From Combretum micranthum (Eukaryota > Streptophyta > Magnoliopsida > Myrtales > Combretaceae), in the NCBI GenBank assembly GCA_024138025.1, contig JAMXBD010000825.1:248001-312000 (forward strand): a stretch of DNA of 64,000 nucleotides, written 5' to 3'. The notes under the pieces were generated by a model. That model saw only the letters and a program-made list of their open reading frames with translations, did no database searches and was not told where the DNA came from. Both the position numbers and the translations under genes were made by a program. Shown here in pieces: positions 47,250-60,600 of the stretch (position 1 is its first letter; each line of letters starts with the position of its first letter).

Positions 47250-48430
47250 TTGTGGAGAGGGAGGGTCGGTGGATGGCTATCATCTAATTGACGGATATGT
47301 GTTTTGTCAAGGAAAATTGTGTATTCCACATCGATCAATGTGGGAGATGCTTGTTAGAGAAGCCTATGGTGGTGGACTTTCTGGACATTTTAGGAATCAT
47401 CGTACTCTTAATGTATTGAAGGAACATTTCCATTGGCTTAGTATGGCTAAGGATGGACATAGAGTGATTGAGGGTATTCTACTTGTAAGAGGGCTAAATG
47501 TTGAAGCGAACCACAAGGTTTACATTCGCCATTGCCCATCCCTACCAAACCTTAGGTTGATTTGAGTATGGACTTTGTCTTGGGACTTCCTAAGACTTAA
47601 AGAGGACATGATTTTGTTGTTGATCAATTTAGCAAGATGGTGCATTTCATTCCATGCCATAAAATCGATGACGCTATATATATTTCTTATTTGTTTTGCA
47701 AGAAGTGGTTAAACTTCATGGCATCCCACAATCAATTATTTCTAATAGAGATGTGAATTTTTTTAGCTACTCTTGGAAGAGCTTGTGGAGGAGGTTAGGA
47801 ACAAAGTTATTGTTTATCACCACTTATCATGCATAAACCAATGGTCAAACCGAGGTTGTGAATAAGACTTTGGGATCTTTTCTACGGGTCACTATTGGGA
47901 AGAATTTAAAGGGTTAAGATTTTTATTTGCCTATTGTGGAATTTGCTTATAATTGTTCTATCCATAGTGTGACAGGCAAGTTGCCTTTTGAAGTTATTTA
48001 TGGATTTAATCCTAGTTCTCCATTGGATTTGCTTCCTAAAGCTCCTACAACAAAAGATAGTCAAAGTGGCTTGGAATGTGCTCAACAAATGCAACAATTC
48101 CATCAGAAGGCATATGATTGTTTGCAAAGGTAAAATTATAGAGTGAAAGAAAGGAAAGATAAGTGTAAACAAAGGGTTAAGTTTACATCCAGTGACTTGG
48201 TTTGGCTTTACCTTGGTAAAGATAGGTTCATGAGGCATAGAGGTCAGAAATTGGCACCTTAGGCTGATAGGCCATTCAAGATTATTTAGAGGATCAATGA
48301 TGATGCCTATAAGGTTGAATTGTTAGATAATTTTAGAGGGACTTCAGCTACATTCAATGTAACGAACTTGTCACTTTACACTCCAGACAAGTTTGATCCA
48401 GATTTGAGGGCAAATCTTCATGAGCCCTAG
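47250..48430 (+). pseudogene. Gypsy integrase
   Basis: The zinc-binding region keeps its His residues (GGLSGHFRNHRTLNVLKEHF) but the two Cys are lost. [23 protein letters not shown] and EFAYNCSIHSVTGKLPFEVI follow, then YGFNPSSPLDLLP and NDDAYKVELLDN. Multiple stops and shifts. The frame ends at 48430 just before a purine tract (GGGAGACGA). Confidence 0.8.
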
Positions 48431-48435
48431 GGAGA

Positions 48436-49190
48436 CGATAGGAATTATTAGTTAATTAGACCGATAACCTAAGCTAGGTTTGAGGGCTTGATGAACTTGG
48501 TTCAAAGAATCCTCACAAATAATCCGAATGATGATGAATTGGGTTTTCTTAGAGGATATTTGATGCACTTTGGAGTGAGATATGATTTGACGTGTCTAAG
48601 TATTGAAAAATCATTGTCAGAGGAGATCACGCCTGCCATCATGCTTGTGATCCCAACCATGATGGAGAAGACGCCCGTGATCAAGCCCATAATTGAATAT
48701 GAGCTTAGGTGTTGTGCATCAAAGGAGATAACGGCCTCTGTCATGCTCGTAATACAAGCCGTATTGGAGGCCATGAGAATGTCATCATTGTATCAATCAA
48801 AGGCCTGAGGAGATAATGGGCATCATCACGCTCGTAATGCCAGCTGTAATTGACCATATCACGTTAGCTATTACTTGAAGATGGAAGAGGAAGCATGATC
48901 TGGGAGGATCACGGCCGTGATCAACAGGGTAATCTTCACTCCTGTTTTTATGCTGTTTGAGTTTTTCGTCTCCTATTTTACTTGTTTGTCTTGTTAGTTT
49001 TCTTTTTTACACTTACCCGACTTGTAGGTATATATAGGGCTTATTAGTGAAATGTTTAGCGGTTGTTGTTGCTTGTTTTACCCTTGGTAAACTTTGTAAT
49101 GTTATTTGTGACAAATTTTCTTCATGAATAAGATTAACTGTTGTATTTAAGATTGTTCCTTATTGTTTCTTATCATTGTACGTAATATCA
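48436..49190 (+). repeat. 3' LTR of the gypsy element
   Basis: Starts GATAGGAATTATT after a purine-rich tract, parallels the 5' LTR to about 48865, then continues about 300 bp further with a TATATATAGG run near 49029-49040. Right end approximate (GTAATATCA). Confidence 0.7.
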
Positions 49191-49217
49191 ATTGACTATG
49201 ATAACTAGTTTGATTTT

Positions 49218-52200
49218 ATCTTTGGTGCCTCATATCTAAGGATTAATCGTTCGTATCCCTTAATTTTTCTGTTTTATAAAGCATAAAACCTAAATCATAT
49301 TATAAACCCTAAATCTCAATTAAAAGCACTAGATTCGCAAATTACTTGAGTTCTTCCATCCATATCAAGAAGTCTACTACTGCAATTGCAAACTTCCCTT
49401 GGAAACTCCTTAAAAAATTGACAACTGCATATCCGAGGCATAAAAAGTCTTCGTTTTGGGTGAAGCTAGAGATATTCTCGAGACAACAAAAATCTATGAG
49501 TGTATATGCAACAACATGCTTAATGAGAATATTTTCACAAAACGTACCATACAAATAAAGAATACGCAAGTTTGTTAATCAATCATATGCTATGTAACAA
49601 ACATACGAATGACAAATATGTATAGTTATCTGAAGTGCATACATAGAATGGATTTACTCCCTTCATATAAAGGCTTCAGAAATATTTAAAAAAAGGGAGT
49701 CTTTGTAACCACTATTGATTTGAAGAAGGGGTTCGTATAACCACCATTGCTAGTCTTCGAGCACCAAATCTTAGTGATCAATCTGGAAAAGCTCCTCTGG
49801 GAGGTCGTATTCCTCAAACGAAGTAGTTCCTTAAGCTACAGTAGGGCCCATACTTTATGTATGGTTAATGACCCATCCAATCCTAGGCGTAGGAGTAGTA
49901 GCGAAAATGAATGTGACTCAGCATTATGTAATGTGCAATTCATTTTATTTATTTGCCTTGATCATATTATATTTCGTTTGAAGGGTGGCCAAGCAATTTA
50001 TCATACACATATCTTAACATGATAAAGTAACATAGCATATTAAACATCCATATCAAGGCTTTGATATACTAAAAATTCATTAATCATACAATAGAACATG
50101 CAAATACATTCCTGTACAATCCCCACAAGATTTTCATTTCTATCTTTTCCTATTTCTAATACAAATATTCTATAAACAAATACAAGACACATAAAGCATA
50201 AAGAATAACTCACTCGGCCATGTTGATTTCCTAATTAAAGTAATCTTTGGGGAATGGTGCTTCATAGTTTGTGTCATATAATCAAAAGAAATACCCTATT
50301 CAATACTAACTTTTCTTGAATTTCTACTTTTATAACTTCTATTTCCACTACGTTTTTCGGTTACCAAATTTAAACCTTAAAATGATCATAATTAACTCAT
50401 TTTAACTACGATTTTCGTATATAATTAGGCAATCTTTACCTACTTCGAATGTTCTATCCATTTCTAAAGTTATTGTGATCATGTAGGGTCTTTAAAGTCT
50501 TAGAATGATAAGGGTCAGATTACGCCCATACTTTATTTCAACCTTGTTTGGACATTTTCTATGAGTTGACTCTATGAAGACTTCTCTATGGTTTTCCTTG
50601 ATTATTTCTAAGTTCAAAAGTAATTAAAACATGAATAGTAGCTCGTTTCACACTCATGATCTTGGTGATGTTTCTCAAGAAGACTTTCTTAAAGAAATTT
50701 CCATAGAATTTTATAAACACCTTATTTAAAAATATATGGAGTTCATGCGCTTTGTGGGGGGGAAAAACCAAAGTTGAAAATTTTCTATGACTCTTATTTA
50801 TAAAAATTCGAACATGAACCTATTTTGATTATTTTTGAAATATCAAAACTAAGTTGTATTGAAAAGAAAAATCAAAGTTTCACATCCTCTTTTATTTTTC
50901 TACATGTCACAGTATTATGATAAAAAAATAGGGAATGGAGTTTGTTTTCAAATTTCTCTTTTGTTAAATAGTTTCTCATGTATTTGAAAATAAGTTTTTT
51001 TTTTAAATATTTTTACATAACAAATAATTCTCAATATGTGGATGTTCATAGCTTTATGAAGCTCCCATTTTGTGCTAGGCCATTTGAATAATTAAGTGAA
51101 CATGATGACAATCTTATGATCATCATCTTGTTCTCATTTTCTTCAACTTAGGAGCTTTTGGCCATTATATCATTTTAAGTTTAAAAATCATGTTATCATT
51201 ATTACAACATCACTGTGAGCATTATATGTTTATGAAAATAAAGAAAATAAATTCTTAGATAACGATCATAAAGAAATAAAATCTTGTCGACAAGGAAATA
51301 AATAGGACAAAGCAAAATGAGTGTCTTAGATTTAAGACAAGGTTCGCTGAGACTTGAAGTGGACAATTTATCTAGATAACTTGAAAATTAAAATGGAAGT
51401 CTTAGATTTAAACAAGGTTTCTCGAGACTTTGAAATGAACAAGTCCCCTTATGACTTGAATATAGACAAGTCCAAGACTTTAATTAAGGACAAGTCTCTT
51501 TGGAAATAAAATAAACTTTGCATGAAAATAAATTGCAAAGACATAAGTGCATAAAAGTAAATGTTAGGTTAGTGAGCAATATAATCTAGAGATTGTATGT
51601 ACATATACAGATAGATACTTGTGTGTATATAAGAGTTAGATTTAAAAACACGAGATAACATGAATATAGCATTAAACAAGCGTGATGGCTTGCATTTTTC
51701 CATCCCTAGTATGATGTATCATTGGGATATTCTATAGAAACTTATTAAAGACACACGCATATTCTGCATAACATAATATAAGAAGGGAGTTTAGTGCTTT
51801 TACCTAAAGAGTAAAATGGAAGTGTGAGAAATGGAAAAGAGAGGGAAGGTGACATAATTTAGAGGGAGAGGATGAGAGAAAATTTGAAAGAGTTTTTGAA
51901 TGAAAGAAAATTGTAAAGTGTCTTTATAAAGGGGGAGGGATGAATAAAGAAAGAAAAAAATTGAAAAAGAAAATTGAACGAGAGAGGGGCAAGGGGGATG
52001 CACTCCTACCATGGGGAAGAGTGAGGGAAAGAGAAGAAAATAAAAGAAAAGATTAAAGTTGATTATATAAAGTATGGTAGATTAGATGTGTATAAGAGTA
52101 GGTTATAATATGTGTAAGAATAGGTGTGTAAGAGTGTATGAAAAAGTTATTGATGTGAATAGTGGTGAATAGAAATTAATATTAATTGAAATGACAATTA

Positions 52201-52940
52201 TTTACTGGTAAAAAGATAAAACGCACGTATAAGTTGTTTTAAGACTTTTTAATAAATAAATAAAATAGTATATGATATTGGAAATTAATTTAGTATTATT
52301 TTACTTTTAATTTTTTTTTTTGGTTATGTTGTCTCAAATTGTGTGTCAATGATCATGTATGGGAGTGATTCATATGTGGGGTTTAGGGACTACTAGGGGT
52401 TTAAGAACTCCATTCGTTTTAAGGTAAAACTTTCCTACTTACCTTATTTTTAAAGTTTCTATTTTTATCTAGTTTATCTAATATGTTAGGGTCATAGAAA
52501 TTTATCTGACTAAATCTAGGGTTTCGAGGGCTCATGGTTGACTCGAATTGGTTCTAGGGTTTTGTTTCTAGTTTCGTCTCCTCATATTCATCTCTAAGTT
52601 TATTAGAAAATCTAGAGGCTTACACTCATTTCTCGTTCACTTCGCTACAATTGCAATTCCATTATACCTTTATTCCTTATGAAGAGCTATTACGGTATTT
52701 AGTTGACCGTAATAGCAATTCCACAAGGAATCTCTATTACTAAAAACACTGGATAGAAATTTTTTATTCAAACTTATGAATGACAATTCAATACTGGAAT
52801 TTTTTTTTTTTTTTTTTCAAAATATACCCATTAAAACAAAAAATTAACAAATAAAATTCCTATTACAACTCTACTCTAGTACTCAGTAATAGAAATTTTA
52901 TTACAACTTTATTTATTTAATGAAGTAAATGGGCCCTTAG
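49218..52940. mobile_element. MITE split by LTR3
   Basis: The right edge (complement: AAGGGCCCATTTACTTC) is echoed at the left edge when LTR3 is removed (GGTGCC, then CTCATTTCTCGTTCACTTC). The interior is palindromic, with GTAATAG/CTATTAC words and the hairpin at 52686-52716. This resembles MITEs with GGGCCC-type ends in many plants. Poly-T at 52799-52818 lies inside it. Confidence 0.45.
49234..52624 (-). mobile_element. LTR3: long LTR-like copy, opposite strand
   Basis: On the minus strand it starts TGTAAGCCTCTAG at 52624 and ends near 49234 with a decayed terminus. CTCAT occurs at both edges (49229-49233, 52625-52629). Seen on the minus strand: TATAAAG near 51925, donor AG/GTAAAA at 51802-51803, donor CCGA/GTGAGT at 50212-50213. 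About 3.4 kb without coding capacity. The left edge is less certain because the terminal bases are mutated. Confidence 0.65.
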
Positions 52941-54030
52941 AAAATCACCCCTCTCGAAAATTCAGTCCTTTCAATAATTTCACCCACAAAGCCTCTAAAT
53001 TCATGTAAACTCTTCAAGCCAACTTAGTTAGTAAGGTTAGATTAAAGGGACATAGATCCTTGAAATATGAATGCCCTTCAGACTTAAGTAGTGAAAGCAG
53101 TTTTCACCTTGCACAATGTATCTTCCCTTCATCTTGTTATTGATCTCCATCGAAACCTTGCTATGAAACTATCTACTTCTAAACACAATTGCTGGAGAAA
53201 ATGAAAATAGCTCATAGAGTATGTAGAAATTACATTCGCTACAGATTTTACTTAATTTCTATGACAGTTGCACTCAAAAGGTTTTTCTTCCTTTTCCTAT
53301 AGCTGAACACTGATTTTATTTTTAACAAAATTTAGAGCTTTCGCCTTATAGTACCCTCATATAATAGGTAAACCTAAGTAATTCCCACAGCTATTCATGC
53401 TTTTGATTCTAACCATCTTAGTCAGTTTACACCTCAATTTAGCTAAAACGTTCTTACTGTTAAAAAAAATCTCAATTTACTAAACTTTACCTTTTCACCA
53501 AAATCATCACAATATTCCCAAAGAATATCATTCAATATTTCCAAATAATCTTTCCAAATTAGACTTTGTTTCATCGAGGAAAAATAACAAGTAATATGCA
53601 AAAAGTAACCAAAAAATAACAAGACCACTCCTCATCAATTTTATACCCTACAAAAGCTTTCATTAACCTTCTTGTTTAAACCTCTAGACAAAACATCAGC
53701 TATAATACCCATTGAAGATTTACTATGACCAATTAATTTACCTTTAATAACCATATCACACTCGTTCGTTGACACACATTCCATAATTCAATTAACCCAT
53801 TTATCACATAAACTAATTTTAGACTCCCTTAAGGAAATCTCATTCCACACAATCTATAAGCCTTATTCATGTCCATCTTAAGAGCATAATCGAATTTCTT
53901 ACCACTCAACCTATTCTTAAGATAATTAAAAGAGCATAACCGAATTTCTTACCACTCAACCTATTCTTAAGATAATGAAACATTTCGTGTGCTACCAATA
54001 TATTTTCAAGAATCAAGTGTCATGAGATAA
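52941..54030 (-). pseudogene. LINE reverse transcriptase fragment
   Basis: On the minus strand from 54030: LILENILVAHEMFHYLKNRL, then SGKKFGYAL and, after a 50-bp duplication, LRWT-like remains of the KLDMxKAYDRVEW motif. Downstream, DLCPFNLTLLTKLAWRVYMN and LEALWVKLLKGLNF are typical LINE RT C-terminal sequence. Many stops. Confidence 0.65.
53881..53980. repeat. 50-bp tandem duplication inside the LINE RT
   Basis: 53881-53930 and 53931-53980 are the same 50 bp with two differences. 50 is not a multiple of three, so it breaks the RT frame. Confidence 0.9.
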
Positions 54031-54125
54031 AGGTGTTTTGATTGTAAGAAATGACCTTGTTAAGAAAAGGCTTGAAACAATTCACTAACACTATATAAAT
54101 GATTTTATACGTGTTTTTTTCTCAT

Positions 54126-54681
54126 CTTTAGAGCAGAATGGCTATTAATCTCTGTAACAACAACAAAAAGCCTATGATATCCTATGATTTGAAGAGTGAA
54201 GATGAAAATTGTGTTAAGATGGATGGAATGGGAAATATAGGGAACTATGATTACTTGCTCATAGAGTGAGTGGTTACAAACAATTTACTAAACAAATCGA
54301 TAGTGATGGGATTAATAAGAAAAGCATGGGAAGACTCTGGTGAAGTTATCTTTACCCTAAATGACCTAAACAAAATTCTTAATTGTGTTTGATACTGAAG
54401 TTGTTATTTGATATGTGTTGAAGGAAGGTTTATGGTCAACACTATGCCATGTTATTGTTTTGCAAGAATGGAAAAGTGCTTGCACCCTAGAGGAGATTGG
54501 ATTGTATGAGGTGGTTTTTTAGGTACATGTGCATGATTTGAAATTGGATTCGATGAATGATTGAAATGCTAAATTAATTGAATTTTCTCTTTGTAAATTA
54601 ATAGAGGTGGAACTTATTAGGCATGGAATGAGTTTTATAGAAGTTTTTTAAGAATTCAACTTAAGATGAATGTAACTAACC
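54126..54681 (+). pseudogene. LINE ORF1 N-terminal fragment
   Basis: The plus strand reads NNLLNKSIVMGLIRKAWEDS and GEVIFTLNDLNKIL, then MVNTMPCYCFARMEKCLHP and FNLR.MNVTN with stops and shifts. This resembles the DUF4283-type N-terminus of plant LINE ORF1. It is cut at 54681 by LTR6 and resumes at 61392. Confidence 0.5.
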
Positions 54682-57600
54682 TGTAATATATAAATAAATG
54701 TTTTATAAAGAAGGGAAAAAATGTTATTTGATATTAAATAAGAGGGTTTTATAGTCCACCCTAATATATAATTTAATGTTTTTTCCAAATGGCAAACATT
54801 TGATGGAAGATGGAGAGGCATAAGGAGATATGCCGACCAAAGGCTGCTGGCCATGTTCTTTAAAGCAACTGGCATAAGCTTGTACCCCGTTGGCCTTTAG
54901 CCATCCTACATGGAAGGAAATTTGATTTGAGAGCTTTAAGCCACCAGCCATCTTTTATAGGCCGCTAGCCTTTCCTATTCGGAAATTAAAAAGTTTTTCT
55001 AAATCTTCGTTATAATTTGTGGATTCCTCTTCTTCTTAAACCATTCCTAAACCTAGAAAACTCTCTAAAAACCTTTGTTTGTGAGCTTTGCATCAAGAAA
55101 AGATAAAGAAACAAGATCAAGGTGACTTGATCCTCTTCTTCTCTATGAAGATTAAAAGGAGATGTTCTTTTCTTAAGGTCTCTTTTTTTTTTTTGAAGAT
55201 TAAGTTTTGAGGAGAAGCCCTAGTTCTTGTTAGAGAATTAGTATTCTACAATCAAGGAAGAATAAGAATTTAAGAATAGGTAAAAATGATCATTTTCCAT
55301 GCTTTTGATGATTTAAAAGAACAATCTTTCTGATTATTTTTATCTTTTGATGGAAGTTCTATTTGTGGGAGAAAATATGGAGAAAACTCTAAACCTGAGA
55401 TTAGAGAAATTATGAATTATATCAAAGGAAAAAGGTATGTATGGGTTTAGGAATTATATTTCTTTCGAGATTATGGTTTTGGATGATGAAATTATGGAAA
55501 TATATTTGCATTGGGTTTGTTTATGATCAGGTGATTTTGTGAGATAAGGGTTTCTGTTCCTAACACCAATTATATGTACCACCTTTCCTTGTTTATTGAT
55601 TGTGCTTATAGGATTAGAAATCTGTAAATTAATTAATTGTATTTGGATTTTAATTTTGATTTGCTGCTTGTCTATGGTTGGGTTTAGTAGATCGATGAGG
55701 ATCGTTGCTACTAGAGTGGCACTTGATAATCAATGTATGAGGTTGTCTCGAATGGACTAGTATATAAAAAAGATTCTGGTAGTCTAGGAGTGGTGTAAAA
55801 ATGGCACCCAGGGTATGTGTAAGCCCCGGAAAATTTCAGTAAATAATTTCAAGATGAACTTCGAAAATAAACCCTAAAACTCACTCCAAATTAAAACCAA
55901 ATTTCGATAAGTCCTAATTCACGAACGAATTCAGAAACTTCTTAATCTTGAGAAAATGAAAATCTTTAAACAATAAAATAAGAACTCAATGGTCTTCAAA
56001 TTCAAAACCACGACGTACGAAAAATTCCATATTTAACTCCAACTTATAAAATCGGGTAATATAAAGCCCAAAAACAAACTATTAAAAAGTAAATAATGAT
56101 TGACCTTCGGAAATAAAACTCGATTCAAGAATTCCGAAAATATTAAGAGATATTAAATACTTACAAAAATAAAATTTAAAAATAGATTTCTCAAATTAAA
56201 TATGTTGTATAAACATAAATATTAGTTTCCAAATTGGCAAAGGTCTAAACCGGAAAAATCACCGGAAACCTTAATCGGAATGCAATAGCCTAAGTCCGGC
56301 AACCTAGTGCCCCTAACCCTAGAGGCCGAGGCGTAGCTAAATATGTAGAATAGCTCATAGTAATATGAGTTTGTTTTAAAATATCAGATTGGTTTTTTGA
56401 CCTATTTCGAACTCGTTCGGACACAGACTTCGAAAAGCGTGTCGGGGCTCGAGATATCAAAAATATACCAATAGTATCGTTAGACTCGTAATTTCATAAG
56501 ATTTCTAAATATATGTTATATAATTTTTCGGGTTATAAAAATTACAGTTATAACCTTTTTATCGTATTTCCATTATTACCGGTAATTGTCGTCTTTTGCA
56601 CTATTCATTTTTATTTCATTACAAAATTTATTATTTTTTATAAAGCCTTATATTTTAAGATAAATATTTTATATGTTATAGAAAATTTTGTTTTTCTAAA
56701 ATTTAATTCGTTTCGGGTCTTTACGGGATCAGATTTTGTTTAAGATCCGATACTAAAAATAAAATAAATTAATTTAATAATTTAAAAATATTTTAAAAAT
56801 ATTTTTATTTTCATAAAATAATTTTTTAGAATTTTTCGGGTTATAAAAATGTTATTTATAGCCCATATTCGCGTATTTTGATCGTACCGGTAACATATTT
56901 GTTAAATTACTAAAATAATTCAAATAATTATTTAATTTTAAATATGAAAAATCTGCTATAAATATTTGGAATAAATTTTCTAATTTTATTTTATTTTAAT
57001 TTATTTTATTAATAAAGTACTTTTACAACCCATACCTTCAAGTACACCTTACACATATCACTTCCTTTTCACTTCAATCTTTCTACACATAATCCCACAA
57101 TTCATGGCAGATTTTTGACCCTATTTATGGCTGCCATTGTCCTTTACCCACTCATATTTTGACTAAAATTAATTATATTTCAATTCTTCTTCAAAAAGTT
57201 ACACATACCATTAATTACATTACAATTTCAAGTCAAAATTCAACAAAATTTCCTCTCTCCCTCTCTCCTCAAATTCACGCCAGCCTCCCCTCTATTTTCT
57301 GCATGTTTTATTTTTTTTTCTCTCTTCAATCAATTAAAACACATTTAATACACTCATTTCTCTCTCTCCTTCATTTACTCCTTCTTCCCTCTTTTATTCC
57401 TTAACCTTTTCTCTCTCTATTTCCTCTCTTTTCTTCTTCTTCTTGTTCATGTTTCTCCAATAAACAAGCTGTCCCCACATCTTCCATGGCTTCCACACTT
57501 CATTTTTAAAGATTTTCTAAGCAAATCTTCATCCCAAAGCTCCATAGGTGATATAGGTAAAATATAATGAAGGTTTCATGCATCAAATGAACTTCCATAA

Positions 57601-60600
57601 GCTTAAAAGCTTAGGATGATGATGCCAAAAATGAAATCTTTCTCTTCTCCACTTTTATTACCTTGTATTATAATTATTTTCTTGTTTAAAGTTATTATAT
57701 TTTGTAGATCTAACTTTTTATGGCTTTGATTTTTGTTTATGCCATAGATCTTGTTATTTAAGTTGTTATTTTTGTTATTCCTTATGATTTATGCATAGAT
57801 CTAGCATTCACATGTCTATCTTAGTGATTCATGCATGTAAAACTAGTTTAGAAAACTAGATCTAAAGTTTTGAGTTCATAGATGCATTAGATCTTTGTTT
57901 ATGTTCATTAACAACTTGCTATAGCTTGATGATGGTAGGAAAGTTGTAGGAAACCCAAGATCTATTTTGTTTTCAACAAAAATCAATTTTTGAAAATTCG
58001 GATGAAAATGGAACCCTATTTAGAAAAGTGGTTTTTCAAATTTAAAATGTATATTTTTCATTTAAAATGAAGGGCTTAGAGTATAGATACCATAAATGAA
58101 AGATTTTGATAAGTGAAGTTTAGATCCATGATGTTTATAGCTTATTACCATGCATTTGTTTTATGTTTATGTTCATATTAAGTATAGATCTTAGTTATGA
58201 ACTCAAACAAAATTGTGAAATTCGTATTTTGGCAAGCCCATATTTAAAAACTACTTTTCAAGTGTCAAAATGTAAATTTTACATAAGAAAATGAAGGCTT
58301 AATATATATATATAGCATCAAGACTTCATTTTATATGGTTCAAAGATGATTTTCAAAGATTAATTTTCAAAACAAAGTTCTATTCTCTTATTTTGGCCAA
58401 GGCCTAGTGCAAAAACATGTTTTCCAACTCAAAAATAAAGTTTTTATTCAAGAAATGAAGGGCTCTTAAGATATGATATGTAAGGAATGGATTTTCACAA
58501 GTTTAGATAGGTTTTATCAAAAGATATGTCCAAAAATGAATTTTGTAAATTCGGATCCCAACCCAGACCAATTTTTAAAACCCATTTATCAACATCAAAA
58601 CTCATGTTTTATGTGAAAAATGAAGTATATAGGTAATAGGTATCATTAAGTAGTGATTTTTATAAGTTGAAATGAGTTTTGATGAGATTAATGTATAAAA
58701 CAAGAAATAGAATCAAGATGAGAAAATTTTGAGTTAGTAACCAATTTGTGAAATTCGTAATTTTGAGTGAAGGCCATAAGAACACCTATTATCCAAGTTC
58801 AAAATGAAAGTTTTATGTATTAAATGAAGCCCTTAAGTAATAGGTATCATAAGGTCTTAAATTTTAATGCATTAAACAAGTTTTCCCCAAATGGATCATT
58901 CAAAAAGTGGATTTTCTAAAATTTGGATTTTTTAGTAAATCATATTGGAAAACATATTTACAAAGTGTAAAATGAGAATTTTTATGTAGAAATGAAGGTC
59001 ATAAGTAGTATATATAATGAAGACTCAATTTTGACAAAAATAATTATATTTTCTTAAGTAACAAATCCAAAACAAATGGAAATGATAAAAGTTAGAAAAC
59101 TAGATTTTTCAAAAAGTAGTTATAGTTGAAGTCTTGCAAAATAAAGAGTTCCAAAATTTTCTTTTATCAAAAATCATTAAGACCATGCATACATGAAACT
59201 CATTTCATGCCATTCATGTTAGGAAATCACTCATATTGTATGTATAGCCAATTTATATAGTAGGAACATTTCAAACTCTTACAAAACTATTTTTCGGAAA
59301 TTGAAATTGTTGCTGCTCTAATCTGATCCAACCTTTTCGAAGCTTTAAAGTTTTCAAAACTAAAATATAATATTAGAATTTGGTAGATCTCTCGAAGTAG
59401 ATAGAAATCGATATATAATTTGTGAGATTTCGAGTTAAAATGACCAAGTTATGGCCGTTTTAAGTCGGAATTCCCGCTTAGGACGAGAATTACGAATTTG
59501 ATAGTTCGTATGAAATTGTTTGGATTAGTTTGAGTTGAAATACTTATTAAAGTATTTCTTCCTTTTTAGGAGATCCCGAAATCGACGATTCCCTATCACT
59601 GGATTACTATTACTAGAAGACCGGTGATCCAATGGCCGAGTGAGTATTCTCCTTGTTTTGTTACCTTGATTGTGATTGTAGTTAGTTGCATTAGAACTAT
59701 AGGAACAAGATAAAAATCGATATGAATGGGGATGGGATATATGATGAGACTGTGATGAATGTGTGCCAAAGAATACTAAAGCATATCGAAACCATAATTT
59801 GATTGGATAACTGCACCGTTCATGTTATTTCTGTTATATGTGTGACATGGATTGGTCACTCTAAAGAATGTATAAATATTTTTGACCTAAGCAAAAATTA
59901 AATTGGTCATGCATCGCATTGGACATATTGCATTTGGTAGCATGCTACTCCTACGCAGGTCGATTGGTATGGTCCGTGGATGACTCGTTTGAATAATGAA
60001 CCCGGTGCCAGAGCTCATTCAGGGGTACTAAGGCGCATGTGGATCCATTCTTGGATGAGCCTAGCCGAGTCGAGTGCTAAGAGCCGAGGGCTTGGGGACT
60101 AGATGCGGTCGTGTAGACTCAATACCATTCCTAACCCAAGATACGGAGGGCGTAAATCCGTTCTGTGTGTGGGTTCCGGATGCCCATGCATAATTGCTTG
60201 CTCACGTGTTTGTTCATGCATAGCATATGATTGATTTTAACTTGTTTGTTATGGTACAGAACTAAGGGAATTCTCACTAAGCTAGTGTAGCTTATACCCC
60301 AATAGTTGTTTAAATGAGCAGGTTATTTCAAGAATGCAAAGTGGGGACCGAATTGGTTGGAGCCGGGAATAACTCCGGGATTTCGGCAAAGAACACAAAC
60401 GTTTGAAGTCACCAGCTAGTTTTATTATTTGCCTTGTAATAGTTTTACGTAGTAGAATCTTTTGATGAAGTGTAATTGAAGTTTAATGATTTGTATTATG
60501 AAGTATAGTGAATTGGTATCTGAAGTATAGTAAAATTGTATTTCCTTTACATTGTTACTCAAGCTATATCAACGTAAAATGTATTACTCCGATGAGTCTC

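Larger units (their letters stand above)
41861..49190 (+). mobile_element. Decayed Ty3-gypsy retrotransposon with both LTRs
   Basis: Order: 5' LTR 41861-42293, PBS, gag, protease, RT, RNase H, integrase, 3' LTR from 48436. The integrase-side motif ADRPFKII, in the position of the GPF module, and the overall order fit a chromovirus-like gypsy; the lineage is not resolved and no chromodomain was found. Stops and shifts in every domain. gag is interrupted by about 1.5 kb of other repeats. Left and right flanks share no clear duplication. Confidence 0.85.

Noticed and set aside
52799..52818. Poly-T run as the poly-A tail of the minus-strand LINE
   Set aside because: LINE coding similarity ends near 52941 and the run lies inside the MITE-like segment, so it is not adjacent to the LINE 3' end.
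56513..57404. Hydrophobic open frames in LTR1 (also 62521-62805 and 63127-63468 in LTR7)
   Set aside because: They are AT- and pyrimidine-tract translations, not conserved between family copies.
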